This document shows positions 10,431 through 20,600 of a DNA stretch of 64,000 nucleotides, piece after piece; position 1 is the first letter of the stretch, and every line of letters starts with the position of its first letter. Origin of the DNA: Ectocarpus siliculosus. Lineage: Eukaryota; Sar; Phaeophyceae; Ectocarpales; Ectocarpaceae. The stretch is taken from assembly GCA_000310025.1 (NCBI GenBank), contig FN648370.1:209903-273902 (forward strand). Direction: 5' to 3'. The position numbers and the translations under genes are program-made. The notes below the pieces were generated by a model. That model was given only the letters and a program-made list of their open reading frames with translations. It did no database searches and was not told where the DNA came from.

Positions 10431-11459
10431 GCCCGTCGTTAGGAGAAATGTTTCGATTTGGAATTCGGAGGATGGACAGAAAATGGTCAACCACCGCCGA
10501 AAAGCAGGAGGTCTGCGTACTGGATGGCCAGCAGAGCGCTCCAAGGCACTTAGTCAGATCGTCCTCGTCTCACAAACCCTTGCTTGTTATCTAACCGAAA
10601 AGGTTGTACACTCCACCACTGCTGTGAGCTTCTCGGAGCCAAGTTTGGGCAGCTAGAGTGCAGTGTGCGCAGAGTATGCCTCGTACTGGAAGCAATTTCA
10701 CCATTCCCAGTTTAGAAGTTCAACCAACTCCAGTTTGGAATACTGACCAGAATCGTGCAGCACTTCCAAATAAGAATTCCTATTTTACCAAGCATGAGAA
10801 AACACGAACGGCACCTCGGCAAACTTGGCTCGAAGAGGCTCACAGCAATGCACCGCTGTGCGGCCTCGAAGGTTTGATTGCAAACGGGTCTCTGTGGTGA
10901 GTACTGAGTGTCAAAGCGCGTTTGTGTGCTTTTCAACAAAGTGCGAAGAACTCCTGCGGCCTCATGATGTGGTTCTGGATGTAACAGGCGTAAAACCGGG
11001 ATTGCAAATAGGAAAAATCTCCGTAACAACTGGCCGAAGGCCATTTCTATCGGAATTTCTGCATTTTGGCTGGAAACCACAGAATCAGTCGGAAATTCTA
11101 CGGTATCCAGAGAGCAGCTGCGATTTTTGATATCAACCCTTGTGGTGGGAAAGGGAAAACACTGGCTTTGAATCGACACACCACCAACTGACGGTTGACA
11201 GACCACCAACCAACTGACAGTTGGTTCCTTTCGAACACCACACAGGACGCACGACTGTGACAGATATCAACACAGCGCGGCTACTACGCTGCCGTAGGAT
11301 CGGGAGCGATAAACACACACACCTACAGGTGTGCAAAATGTAATACAGGGCAACTTTTCGCTCCAGTTCTTTTTTGATGTATTTTGAGGTGCACGTGAAC
11401 AAATCACACCCCGTTTTTTGCAGCAGATCCGTCGGGATTAAACGAAAATTCGCGTTCTT
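10431..11459. other. Gene-free stretch
   Basis: Two overlapping frames of 101 (plus, 10825-11130) and 165 codons (minus, 10712-11209) cover the middle, but neither shows a domain, signal peptide or splice context, so I do not call a gene. Nothing else was seen. Confidence 0.45.
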
Positions 11460-12533
11460 TTTTATTTCGATGAAAATGGATGTACGGTGAGATAGTGCCC
11501 AGAAATAGGGTTTCACCCGCACCGAGGAGGATGTTCCGCCGCATTTCGACAGTTGCTGTTGGCGCGCGCATTTACTTGACGAAATTTGAGCGGATACCAT
11601 CTCCTTCGGATGGAACTGGGATGATAAGCGGTGGTGAACCTCTTTCTTTTCTCGTCGGAACACATCCTTACCATCATCCATCCATCCATCCACCCATTAA
11701 TCCATTGTACAATACAATAACAACTCCGATCTCGGCCAACTTGCGCGTGCGTATATAGTTGCCTACCTGCCATCAAATTCTAATCTTCTACCGGATTATT
11801 ACCCACTTTTTCGAAGCCGGGAGTAGCTTGCCAACGACAGGGTCGGGGCACACCTGTACCTGCCCCGCGGAGGCTACGTATTCCGCCGCGTGTCGGCGGT
11901 TACATTGTTTCTTCTGTTTTTACGCGCGCGCATAATGTTCGTCGTCGGCTCCTTTGACAATATCTTCACCAGCTACATCAAGAACATATGATGATGGAGG
12001 GTAATTATCCATGCTCTCTACTGCTGTACGTGTTGGACGGGATGTAGCTACACAAATTTTTGTTGACGCGCGCGCATAATAATTGTTGTTGACTTCTCGG
12101 CGTGTTTGGGGGCCTAGTCTCCTCCCTTGCACCCTGGGAAGGCTGCCCCACGGGATCAACAGACGAAAAATGGCTCTGTTGTCCATAGGTGTCTATTCCA
12201 GGTGGCAATCGCCGTGAAGAGAGAAGAACACATCATCCATTGCACAGACAGCAGTTTACCTCCGACCTCGACATGTTTGGGCGGACAGTTATCTACCTGC
12301 CATGAAATTGAAGCCCCGCTGTCCGACGTACACATACATCATTTCATGCCTCGAGGCCAGGACAAGCCTACTAACGAGAGGTTCGGGCCACACCTCTGCC
12401 ACGTGATGCGTAATAGATTATTCCGCCGTGTTTGGACGGACACATCATGATTTGTTCTTGTTATTCGCGCGCGCTCCTTCGACATAAAGTTGTACCATGT
12501 TTGACACCCAAACGATTTGCCACGTTATTATTA

Positions 12534-12627
12534 TCCACCTCCTTCTCGCACATGCAGCACCTCATACCACCTAAAAAAAAAACTCCTAGAGGACCAGCAC
12601 GGTTGCCCGAGGCAAGCTGGGTTACAA
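12534..12627 (+). repeat. Dispersed repeat family E, copy 1
   Basis: The segment ATCCACCTCCTTCTC, followed by CAGCACC and CTCCTAGAGGACCAGCACGG and GCCCGAGGCAAGCTG, recurs at 16808-16906 with few changes. Function unknown. Confidence 0.75.
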
Positions 12628-12684
12628 TCGTTACAACATTGTCGTGATGTCGTGAGTTGTTGTACACGAATGTCCGTGAGTTTT

Positions 12685-13251
12685 CCTCTAGGACACCGCT
12701 ACGGTCTCTAGAGGTCTCACAGAACGGTAAAAAAACTGTGAAAAATGAATGAATGAAAGATCACGTTCAGTCCGAAGCTCCGAACCACGCACGTTTTTGA
12801 CGCGAATGCCCGAGGCGTGAGGGATCATACCATCGGCCGTCCTGCACTACTTTAGACGCCCTCAGCAAGCTCCAGCTCGATTGGCGCCTCCTGCGTTAAC
12901 GTTTGGATGTGTCACTGACCCGCCGTCTCAAGCACGAAGCAATAAGAGTATTCAGCAGATGAAACAGCACGAGGATGCAGCAGGAGCTTCCCGCACCGAA
13001 CTGCTCCGATCTCCATGAACTCGAACCTAAACGTCGCTTATTCTCCACCAAATTGAAGCCCCGTCCAATCTACAGCAGCATGAATTGACAAGTCCTTCGA
13101 CGCTGGAGTACCTGTGTGTCCACCGGTTTTGCCTGCCAACGAGAGGTTCGGGTCACACCGCTGCAACCTTTCGCGGAGTTCATTCCGCCGCATGCCGCAC
13201 GCACACGACAAGTTGATGATTGATGACTCTCTCTTTTCTCGTCGGAACACA
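12685..13251 (-). repeat. Dispersed repeat family C, minus-oriented copy
   Basis: Reverse-complement partner of 2631-3175. It begins with CCTCTAGGACACCGCTACGG and ends with CGTCGGAACACA. It is somewhat longer (567 against 545 bases) because of indels. With the other copy 9.5 kb away it could pair or recombine, which would invert the DNA between. Confidence 0.7.
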
Positions 13252-13536
13252 CCCATCTACAATTATATGCATTCATTGCACAATAACTTCGATCTCGAAC
13301 AACTAACGCGTGCATGTAGGCGTCTACCTGCCATCAAATCCAATCTACGACGGGACTACCCACTTCGAGGCCGGGATTAGCCTGTCAAGGACAGGGTCGG
13401 TGCACACCTCTGTCACTTTTGCCCCGCGGAGGCTGCATATTCCGCCGCCGCGTTTGGCGGTTACATTTATTTGTTCTTGAAATTATTTCGCTCGCCCGAA
13501 TAGAGGGACTTCGACAACCTTTTCTTATTTTTCTTA

Positions 13537-13655
13537 ATATGACACAACGAATCAATCTCTATCATAGAGTCTGACACAGACTAGCAATGAATTCATAGCG
13601 TCAGAAAGTACCTGTATGTCTACGATTTCCCAGACAGCATATAGGGACATCTCCC
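13537..13655 (+). repeat. Dispersed repeat family F, copy 1
   Basis: Shares TATGACACAACGAATC, CATCTCTAT-like, TAGCAATGAAT, CATAGCGTCAG, CTGTATGTCTACGATTTCCC and ACATCTCC with three further copies at 14671, 23550 and 32654. The order and spacing of the words are kept, so it is one family. Confidence 0.75.
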
Positions 13656-14670
13656 CTGCGGGTAACAGGCTCAACAAGACAGTTTGGTAGCTGTCTTGTG
13701 TGTCTCATATATGTTATGTTGGGAAGGTGCAGAGGATGTGTTAGGTACTGGTCGGGCGTTTTGTGTGTGGCACCCGTTTAGTCGTAGGGTATGCAATCTC
13801 CCTCAGTTTACAAACGTATTTTTCAATGTGGTACGCGTATGTACCGGGTATGTGTATGTGTGGACACATTTCGGAGTATGTGCGGACACACGGGAGTGGC
13901 CTCACCATTTTCTTACCTTTTTGTGTAATTTCGTGTTGTCAGATGTGCAAATGGCACGGGAGAACATCCTTTCATCATTGCCTCCTGACGTGGTCGCCGA
14001 TAGAGGCGTGTGGTTGAGGTTTCATCACCGACATGTGGGTGTGTGTTAAGCAGTGGGTATGGTTACCTTTCTCGCCCGTGTGTAGGCAGAAGGTATGGCT
14101 ACCTCTCCCTTTAGTATGCAGCGTGGACCAAAAGTAAAGACAGGGTCGATCATTTCATGTATGCTACATCATTTGTATTTGGCATGAGAAGAATTTATTT
14201 CACTGGCAGCATAATATGTGCTCGTCTCTTGTAACTTATTGTTATTTTTTTGTGTGTGTCATTTTGTCGCGGCCGTTTTGAGAGTAGGCCTTAACGTTGC
14301 TACAATAGAGGCATTATCATGGATGGATGGTAATAGAAACGGTAGACCACAACCTTTGACAGGAGCGTCTTTCGCGTGATGTTGCGGCATGCCGCGCGTT
14401 GTGTTCTGTTGAAAAGACCATACCGGTAGGTCAGCTATGGGACGACCATTGATAAATAAAATAAGTGATACAACAAAATATTTAAAAAATCATTCATCTG
14501 CATTCATTCGTGCAATTGAACGAGTCGTATGTACATGCGCACGAAGCGGGGGGGCGGGGCGGGGCGTGTGAGGCGTGAAACATGCAAGCAAGGTCCGGTA
14601 TCATCGTGGACGATGACTGTAGAGAGCAAGGAGCGCACAAATGATTACCGTATTATTTTTAATTTTCTAA
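13656..14670. other. Gene-free stretch
   Basis: No gene is supported. The open frames at 13684-14049 lack splice signals and recognisable motifs. A GGGGCGGGGCGGGGC stretch lies near 14550. Confidence 0.45.
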
Positions 14671-14755
14671 ATATGACCCAACGAATCCATCTCTATCTAG
14701 GGAGTCTAATATATGTATTAGCAATGAACTCATATAATAGCCATATGTACATATA
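14671..14755 (+). repeat. Dispersed repeat family F, copy 2 (truncated)
   Basis: Contains ATATGACCCAACGAATCCAT, CTCTATCTA and TTAGCAATGAACTCAT. The 3' half present in the other copies is missing or too diverged. Confidence 0.65.
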
Positions 14756-14796
14756 AGATTTGGTCACTTTTCATGCTTCGGCGTTTGTTTCTCTCG

Positions 14797-14925
14797 CGGC
14801 AGCGAGTCTTTTCTCGCGGGTCCTTCTCAGGGGCACGCAGGAGGCTCGTTGGTATATTAACGCCCGTGCCTGGAGCTCGGTAGGACCCGTGGCGCGTGTG
14901 GTTGACGGCCAAAGGTGCGAAACTG
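14797..14925 (+). repeat. Dispersed repeat family G, copy 2
   Basis: Counterpart of 9478-9600, with TTTTCTCGCGGGTCCTTCTC and GGGCACGCAGGAGGCTCGTT as the best matching stretches. Confidence 0.6.
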
Positions 14926-15444
14926 GCTCAAAACCCCGGGGACGCGTTCCGCGCTGACAAAGCCTGGCGAACCAATTCTGAAACCTATCAAACCCATCAA
15001 ATACGACGGTTTGAAATTTTTGTCTCTTGCTTCTCTACTTTCGTTCGTTCATTCATTCATTCATTCGATGATTCATGGCTGTGACTCTTCGTGTCATCGC
15101 ATTGTCCAACAGCAGTACCTACGTTTACTACACTTCGCAGCGGCCCAAGTGTAGACAAGTCTGAGAGCATGCATTAGCCGCAGTGTTGAACATGTCCCAT
15201 TTGTGGTGTTGTTTCGGCTTCAAATTCGGTTCTCATCGGAAATCTGCCATCATCAATCAAAGACATCATGGAAGTCTGAGTTTTCGCTGCCAAATTATTG
15301 TCCGCTCCAGCTGGCTCCAATGTAGAATAACTGCGCGATGTTTTGTGCGGAAATACAAGCGTTGTAAGACACACAGAGTGCGCATGTGGTCTTGCGTCAC
15401 CTGAGGGAGGGTAGACACCCACGTCCCGAAGGGAGACCTTGTAT
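14926..15444. other. Gene-free stretch
   Basis: No gene seen. A (CATT)n run lies at about 15046-15066. Confidence 0.5.
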
Positions 15445-15453
15445 TTTTATATA

Positions 15454-16032
15454 GGGAAATAGACACAAGTGGGTATACCCACCCCTTTCTCGGACAAAAG
15501 TGGGTACTCGAAAATCCAGCGTGCGCGCACTCCATAGGCGACCCCCAAACGACTCAAAACCCCATTCTGACACCTGGGCGACACAGCCAAGGACCATACA
15601 CAGCATGGGCATCGATTTTTCCCCACTTTTAGGCACACCTTTGGCCCTAATACCGCCGACGCGCGCAAGGCCTCACCAGAGTGCCCACTTATGTCCGACA
15701 TCGCGGTGGGTATACCCACCGGCGTCAACTAATTTTTTCATGTACCCACTTGTGTCTGTATTTTGACCCACTTTTGTCCAAATTGTACCCACTTTTGTCC
15801 ACTTACGGACGGCGGAAATCGAGCGGAAATCGACCTCCACGTCACCGCACGGCAGAACATCGAATAGACTCGGAACGTCTCAGAACCTCCCAAAACCATA
15901 TCCATGGCATCTTTCCTATCCATGGCTGCCGACTGCGGGACCGACCACGGAGGAACATGTCAGAAACATGCCAGACCCCTTCGGTACCGGCACGGGAAGA
16001 TACCAGGCACGGGAAGATACCCGCGGCAAGCC
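15454..16032 (+). repeat. Left inverted arm of the foldback element
   Basis: 579 bases. It encodes the same long open frames as the right arm in mirror orientation, which is why apparent proteins occur twice here; these are not genes. Confidence 0.92.
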
Positions 16033-16222
16033 GACTGCTGCCGTGACGAGTCGGTGTGCACTTGTCGTGGTGGTTAGTGTTTTTGTGTGTGTGTGTGTTG
16101 TTGCTGTTTGCGCGTCTTTTTGTTCTGTACGCGCGACCCGTTGGTTGTGTTGTCCGTTGGTTGTGTTGTCCGTTGTGTGTCACGCATTTATGTGTGGCGT
16201 GCCGTTAGTGCGCTGCTTGCCG

Positions 16223-16800
16223 GGCTTGCCGCGGGTATCTTCCCGTGCCTGGTATCTTCCCGTGCCGGTACCGAAGGGGTCTGGCATGTTTCTGACATGT
16301 TCCTCCGTGGTCGGTCCGCAGTCGGCAGCCATGGATAGGAAAGATGCCATGGATATGGTTTTGGGAGGTTCTGAGACGTTCCGAGTCTATTCGATGTTCT
16401 GCCGTGCGGTGACGTGGAGGTCGATTTCCGCTCGATTTCCGCCGTCCGTAAGTGGACAAAAGTGGGTACAATTTGGACAAAAGTGGGTCAAAATACAGAC
16501 ACAAGTGGGTACATGAAAAAATTAGTTGACGCCGGTGGGTATACCCACCGCGATGTCGGACATAAGTGGGCACTCTGGTGAGGCCTTGCGCGCGTCGGCG
16601 GTATTAGGGCCAAAGGTGTGCCTAAAAGTGGGGAAAAATCGATGCCCATGCTGTGTATGGTCCTTGGCTGTGTCGCCCAGGTGTCAGAATGGGGTTTTGA
16701 GTCGTTTGGGGGTCGCCTATGGAGTGCGCGCACGCTGGATTTTCGAGTACCCACTTTTGTCCGAGAAAGGGGTGGGTATACCCACTTGTGTCTATTTCCC
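16223..16800 (-). repeat. Right inverted arm of the foldback element
   Basis: 578 bases, reverse complement of the left arm. Confidence 0.92.
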
Positions 16801-16807
16801 TTTTATA

Positions 16808-16906
16808 TAATATCCACCTCCTTCTCACACCTGCAGCACCGCATACTACCTCACCTCAACAAAACAACTCCTAGAGGACCAGCACGGTTGCCCGAGGCAA
16901 GCTGCG
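16808..16906 (+). repeat. Dispersed repeat family E, copy 2
   Basis: Copy of 12534-12627 starting directly at the right target duplication of the foldback element, so that element inserted at the edge of, or inside, an older repeat. Confidence 0.7.
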
Positions 16907-17639
16907 ATACCAATTTACTATCAGCATCGCGCTAACCGGCTATGCTCCGTGTGTGTCGTCGCGTCCTGTACCTAGTGCAGCAGTGTGCGTTTGCAATCTG
17001 AAACCGCTGGAGAGACGAACCGCAACCTTCTGCAGTCCGGTGTACCCCTCGCGCGACCCTCCCTCGGTGTCATCATCGCTACACCTGCGTCGCCCCGCGG
17101 GTTGTGCGACTGCAAATGAAATATGGCACCAGCTCTTCTGTCTTAGCCTCCCTTGAGGAAAGAGCCGGGGAGGAAACTATCACCCAGGGTCGTTCGCTCT
17201 AGCTGATCAGCCACTTCCGAGCATCTCGGCAATCCTTGCTGTACGGCAAGAGTCCTGCATCTACTCCTCGCTACGCATCTTGTCGTCTCCACGATCCCGG
17301 TATTCTGCCGCACTCCGGCTCCTCGTGTCGACGCGGGTGGGGTGGTGGGGTCCACACATACCAACCCCCGCCCCACACCGAGAAAATACGCCGTCACACG
17401 GTGTGTGGGAAAATGAAGACATCGATGGCATGGAAAGACTTTCGGCACTCAAACCTGGTTGCCACGAGTGTGTCGGTACAGGTGCGCAACGGGTTTACAG
17501 CAGTAGCGTGTGTATTCATTTCTCTCATTCGCCTTCAGAAGCACTTCTGTAGTAGGCCACGCACGGTTCGTTGCTCCGCTCTTGCGTCTCTGGACACAGC
17601 GCAAACCTCGGTCTACGCCTGACTCTAACTCTTGCGCAG
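16907..17639. other. Probable promoter and 5' region of the coiled-coil gene
   Basis: No certain gene. A possible first coding exon is 17413-17481 (ATG, 23 codons, ending in CAG before GTGCGC, phase 0, compatible with the exon at 17640), but nothing besides frame and a donor supports it. Other starts are possible. Confidence 0.3.
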
Positions 17640-20600
17640 GGTGGTGACGACTCTGACGGGGCAGAAGAGGATGGATTCGTGGGTACTACGTCAAAGGGAC
17701 CAGAGGTGAAACCTGCGGAGAGTCCCTGTTTCACATACATAGGTAGCCGTGAAATGTTCAGCAGCATCGAATCGCAGGGAAAGCACTGCTGTAACACCGG
17801 CGAAGTAGAACCTTTCCTGTTCACACCAGCAGGAAGCGAGGAACAGCAGGTCGTATAGACCTTGTGGCCGAGTACCACGTGTAGAGTTTGAAAATGTTGC
17901 ATGCTCAAGAATGAGACCGAACGATGACACAAAACTGACGGTCGTCCCAACGTGTTCCTTGGCGCGTTCCTCAGGACATGATGATGGAAATCATGGACAA
18001 GTACGTGCATGCGGGCGAAGCGCTAGCAGAGAGAGAAAACGATGTCAGGCATCTCAGCAAACAGGTGCCTGTAGTTTACTCGAGTCGAGACTCCTGCGGT
18101 CTGCCGGCCCATTATCTCTCCGATACAACACCCAGATATCCAGTCGTTGCTTTGTTGAAAAATAACGATCGCTTTCACTTGTCGGGGCCGACACCAACGA
18201 AAAGTCGAGAGATTCCTTGTGCATCAGTTTTTCTCAAAAGAGTAGATGTAAAAGGTGAGGGACTGCTGTTGTCCATACCCGCACAGGATGACATGGCAAC
18301 GCAGCTCAGCAAACAGGTGACTGTAGTTCTATCGAGTCGAGACGACTGCTGCTGTGTGTCGGCCCAATCTCTCTGCGCTCTTTAACCAGGTATGGTTTCG
18401 CCGAAACTAAAAAAAAAAATAAACATGGTTGGAAACTAGCGGGGGAATGATCCACATTCCGTTGTGTCCTTTGAGGACGGTCGAAAGTTTTGCTACAGGT
18501 CGGGAATCTGCAAGTGTATCACATAGATGCTGGGCTGCTGTTACGCCTACCATGTGGTATTCCCTTCCTTTCTTCCAAAACACCCTCTCACGGTGAGCCT
18601 ATTCGTAGCCCGCCGACCGTCGTTCCTTCGTGCTCTTTGTATTCCGATCAAATGGGAAAAGGTGAAGGCGGTAAGGGCAGACAACAAGGAACTGGAGGCC
18701 GAAGTCGCCCGCCTTACGACGTCAAATGAAAAACTTGCTGATGACGAGGGACGTTGGTACTCGCTGGCCAGGGAGCTAGAGAATCAAATGGAAGTCATCA
18801 AGAAGGTGAGTCACGTTTGCCCTCAACCTACAGAAACCATGGTGCGACCGCAATCGTTTTGGTTGGACGGGCACCCATCTGGTGTTGCAACTCTTTGTGG
18901 GCTTCCGGCCTTCCCCTTCGAATCTGTAGTCTGACCACCTAATAACACGCGAAGCTAAATGCAAGAGTGCGCATATGGGGCGGCAGTGCTGTAGGGAGGT
19001 TCCAAATGATACTCTTCAGCGCCAGTGACCCACGCAGTGGCAGCAGACACTGGCACCTCATGCTAGTCGGAATCGACCGTCTGTACCGTGTTGTACCGAT
19101 GTCTGTTGTGCGTTCCTTCTATATGGGAAGTTGGAAACGAAATGCTGATGGTGTTGTTTCTATTCTAGTCCCCACCGAGTCAGCGTCCGGAAGCTTTAGG
19201 CCTAATCCTCTCTTTCGATCGGCTGTTTTGGCTAGGGTGAAACATACACGTTGTTCCAAGACAAGGTTGACGAGGCGGAGGCAAGGTTGGAGGTGGCGAC
19301 GGACGCAAACAGCACCTGCAGAAAGAGGTACCGTCCCGTGTACTGCCGCATTGCTCGTGACACGCGAAGGCTTGTACTGTCGCACAACAGGATATTGTGA
19401 AGAGACTCAATGATGAAAACTCTTGTTTGTGGTTGTGTTTGTGATGGGTGAAGAGCGTAGAAGACGGCATGGGCTTTTCTGTGTAGTCATTAACCAACTG
19501 AGTTGTGCAAGGTTGAAAAATAGTATCTGACCGATCCTGATTCCTGTACTGATCGGGGTTCAACTTGTGCAGACTTTTCGAGGTTTATGGTGCAATCAGT
19601 CCAGACTTTCAAGACAAGACCAACGACGGCAGCGATGAGGATGTGGACGAACATCGCCAGCACGCAACAGTTCTTGACCAGCTACGCCGGCTCAAGTCAG
19701 CAACCAAGGTTAGTCGGCACACTAAATAGTACCACGAGTTGCGTCTCGGAGTGCTGAAATACCCCCCTGCCCTTGGCGAAGTTAGTTTTTTCGACAGGCG
19801 CTGCTGTGCATGACGGGTTGTGTTCAAGTTGGCTTGAACTGACACGGTTTATTGCGGTGTGTTGCTTCAAACCTCCGGCTGTCCGGCTACTCGCTCGCAT
19901 GTGACGTCAATGTCCGTGTTTTTGTTTGTGCAGGAGATGGAAGATGCTTTCGCTGCTGCTCAGGATACCAACTCCGCGGCGAAGCTAGTTAGAGAGCAAG
20001 CGCAAGTCCAGGAAGCGGAATTGCGCAATCGACTTGAGGCGCAGGTGTCCGAGCTTAGGGAAGAGATTGCAACTCGAGATGCCAAATCCCAGTCGGAGCA
20101 AAACGCTCTCCGTGATGCTTCCGCCAAGCAAGCGCAGGAGTTACGGCAAGCTTTCGACGAACTCTCGAACTGTCGAGCAGCTTGTGCAACGGCGCAAGCC
20201 ACGGCACAAGCTGGAGAGGACGCGAGGCGTGCTGCTGTTGAAATCGCGACCACGATAGAAGCAAAGCTCGAGGGTGTGCAGGAAGACCTGAGGCTTACCC
20301 AGGAGGAAACCCGAACCGTCACGGGACACCTCACGGAGGCGCGTGCTGCGCTAGAAACATCCCAGAGGGAGGCGAAGCGCAGGCATGAAGCGCAAGACGT
20401 CGCCGAAAACAGCGTCCAGCAATTATCAGGTCGAGTAATCGAGCTGGAAACTCTGCTCCAGGATACGCGACTGCAGGCGTCCCAAGTGGAGAGGGACCTA
20501 GCTGATTCGTCGCAGAAAATCACGGAGTTGACACAGGTCGCCCATGTGTATCAGGGAGAGGTTGCCGAGGCCACGACCGACCTAGGCGAGCTCCGTGCGC

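Larger units (their letters stand above)
11460..13500 (-). repeat. Repeat cluster of families C and D
   Basis: Three related blocks follow each other: 11640-11930, 12255-12480 and 13215-13500. Each contains CTACCTGCCAT, a GACAGGGTCGG- or GAGAGGTTCGGG-like word, CACACCT, TATTCCGCCG and a TTACAT/GCGCGC end. The block at 12685-13251 is the inverted partner of 2631-3175. The pieces occur in mixed order and orientation, as expected for nested or tandem copies of one old transposon family. No coding sequence was recognised. Confidence 0.65.
15454..16800. mobile_element. Foldback/MULE-type transposon with 579-base inverted arms
   Basis: The left arm (15454-16032) and right arm (16223-16800) are reverse complements of each other along their whole length. 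By eye they differ only by a one-base indel in a GCGGGACC/GCGGACC stretch. The element starts GGGAAATAGACACAAGTGGG and ends with its complement. It is flanked by a perfect 9-base direct repeat TTTTATATA at 15445-15453 and 16801-16809, the expected target-site duplication. Long arms and a 9-base duplication fit Mutator-like (MULE) non-autonomous or foldback elements. The 190-base loop (16033-16222) holds a GT run and a doubled GTTGGTTGTGTTGTCC. Subterminal parts carry repeated GTGGGTA words and the palindrome GTGGGTATACCCAC. There is no transposase. Near-identical arms and target sites suggest a recent insertion. Confidence 0.92.

Noticed and set aside
10712-11209. 165-codon minus-strand and overlapping plus-strand open frames
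   Set aside because: Mutually overlapping, no domain, no signal peptide, no consistent splice sites.
15447-16810. Pairs of identical proteins encoded on opposite strands
   Set aside because: They are mirror translations of the two arms of the foldback element, with no domain or splice signals.
19960-20523. 187-codon minus-strand frame opposite the coiled-coil exon
   Set aside because: Ser/Cys-rich antisense shadow of a Glu/Ala/Arg-rich coding exon.
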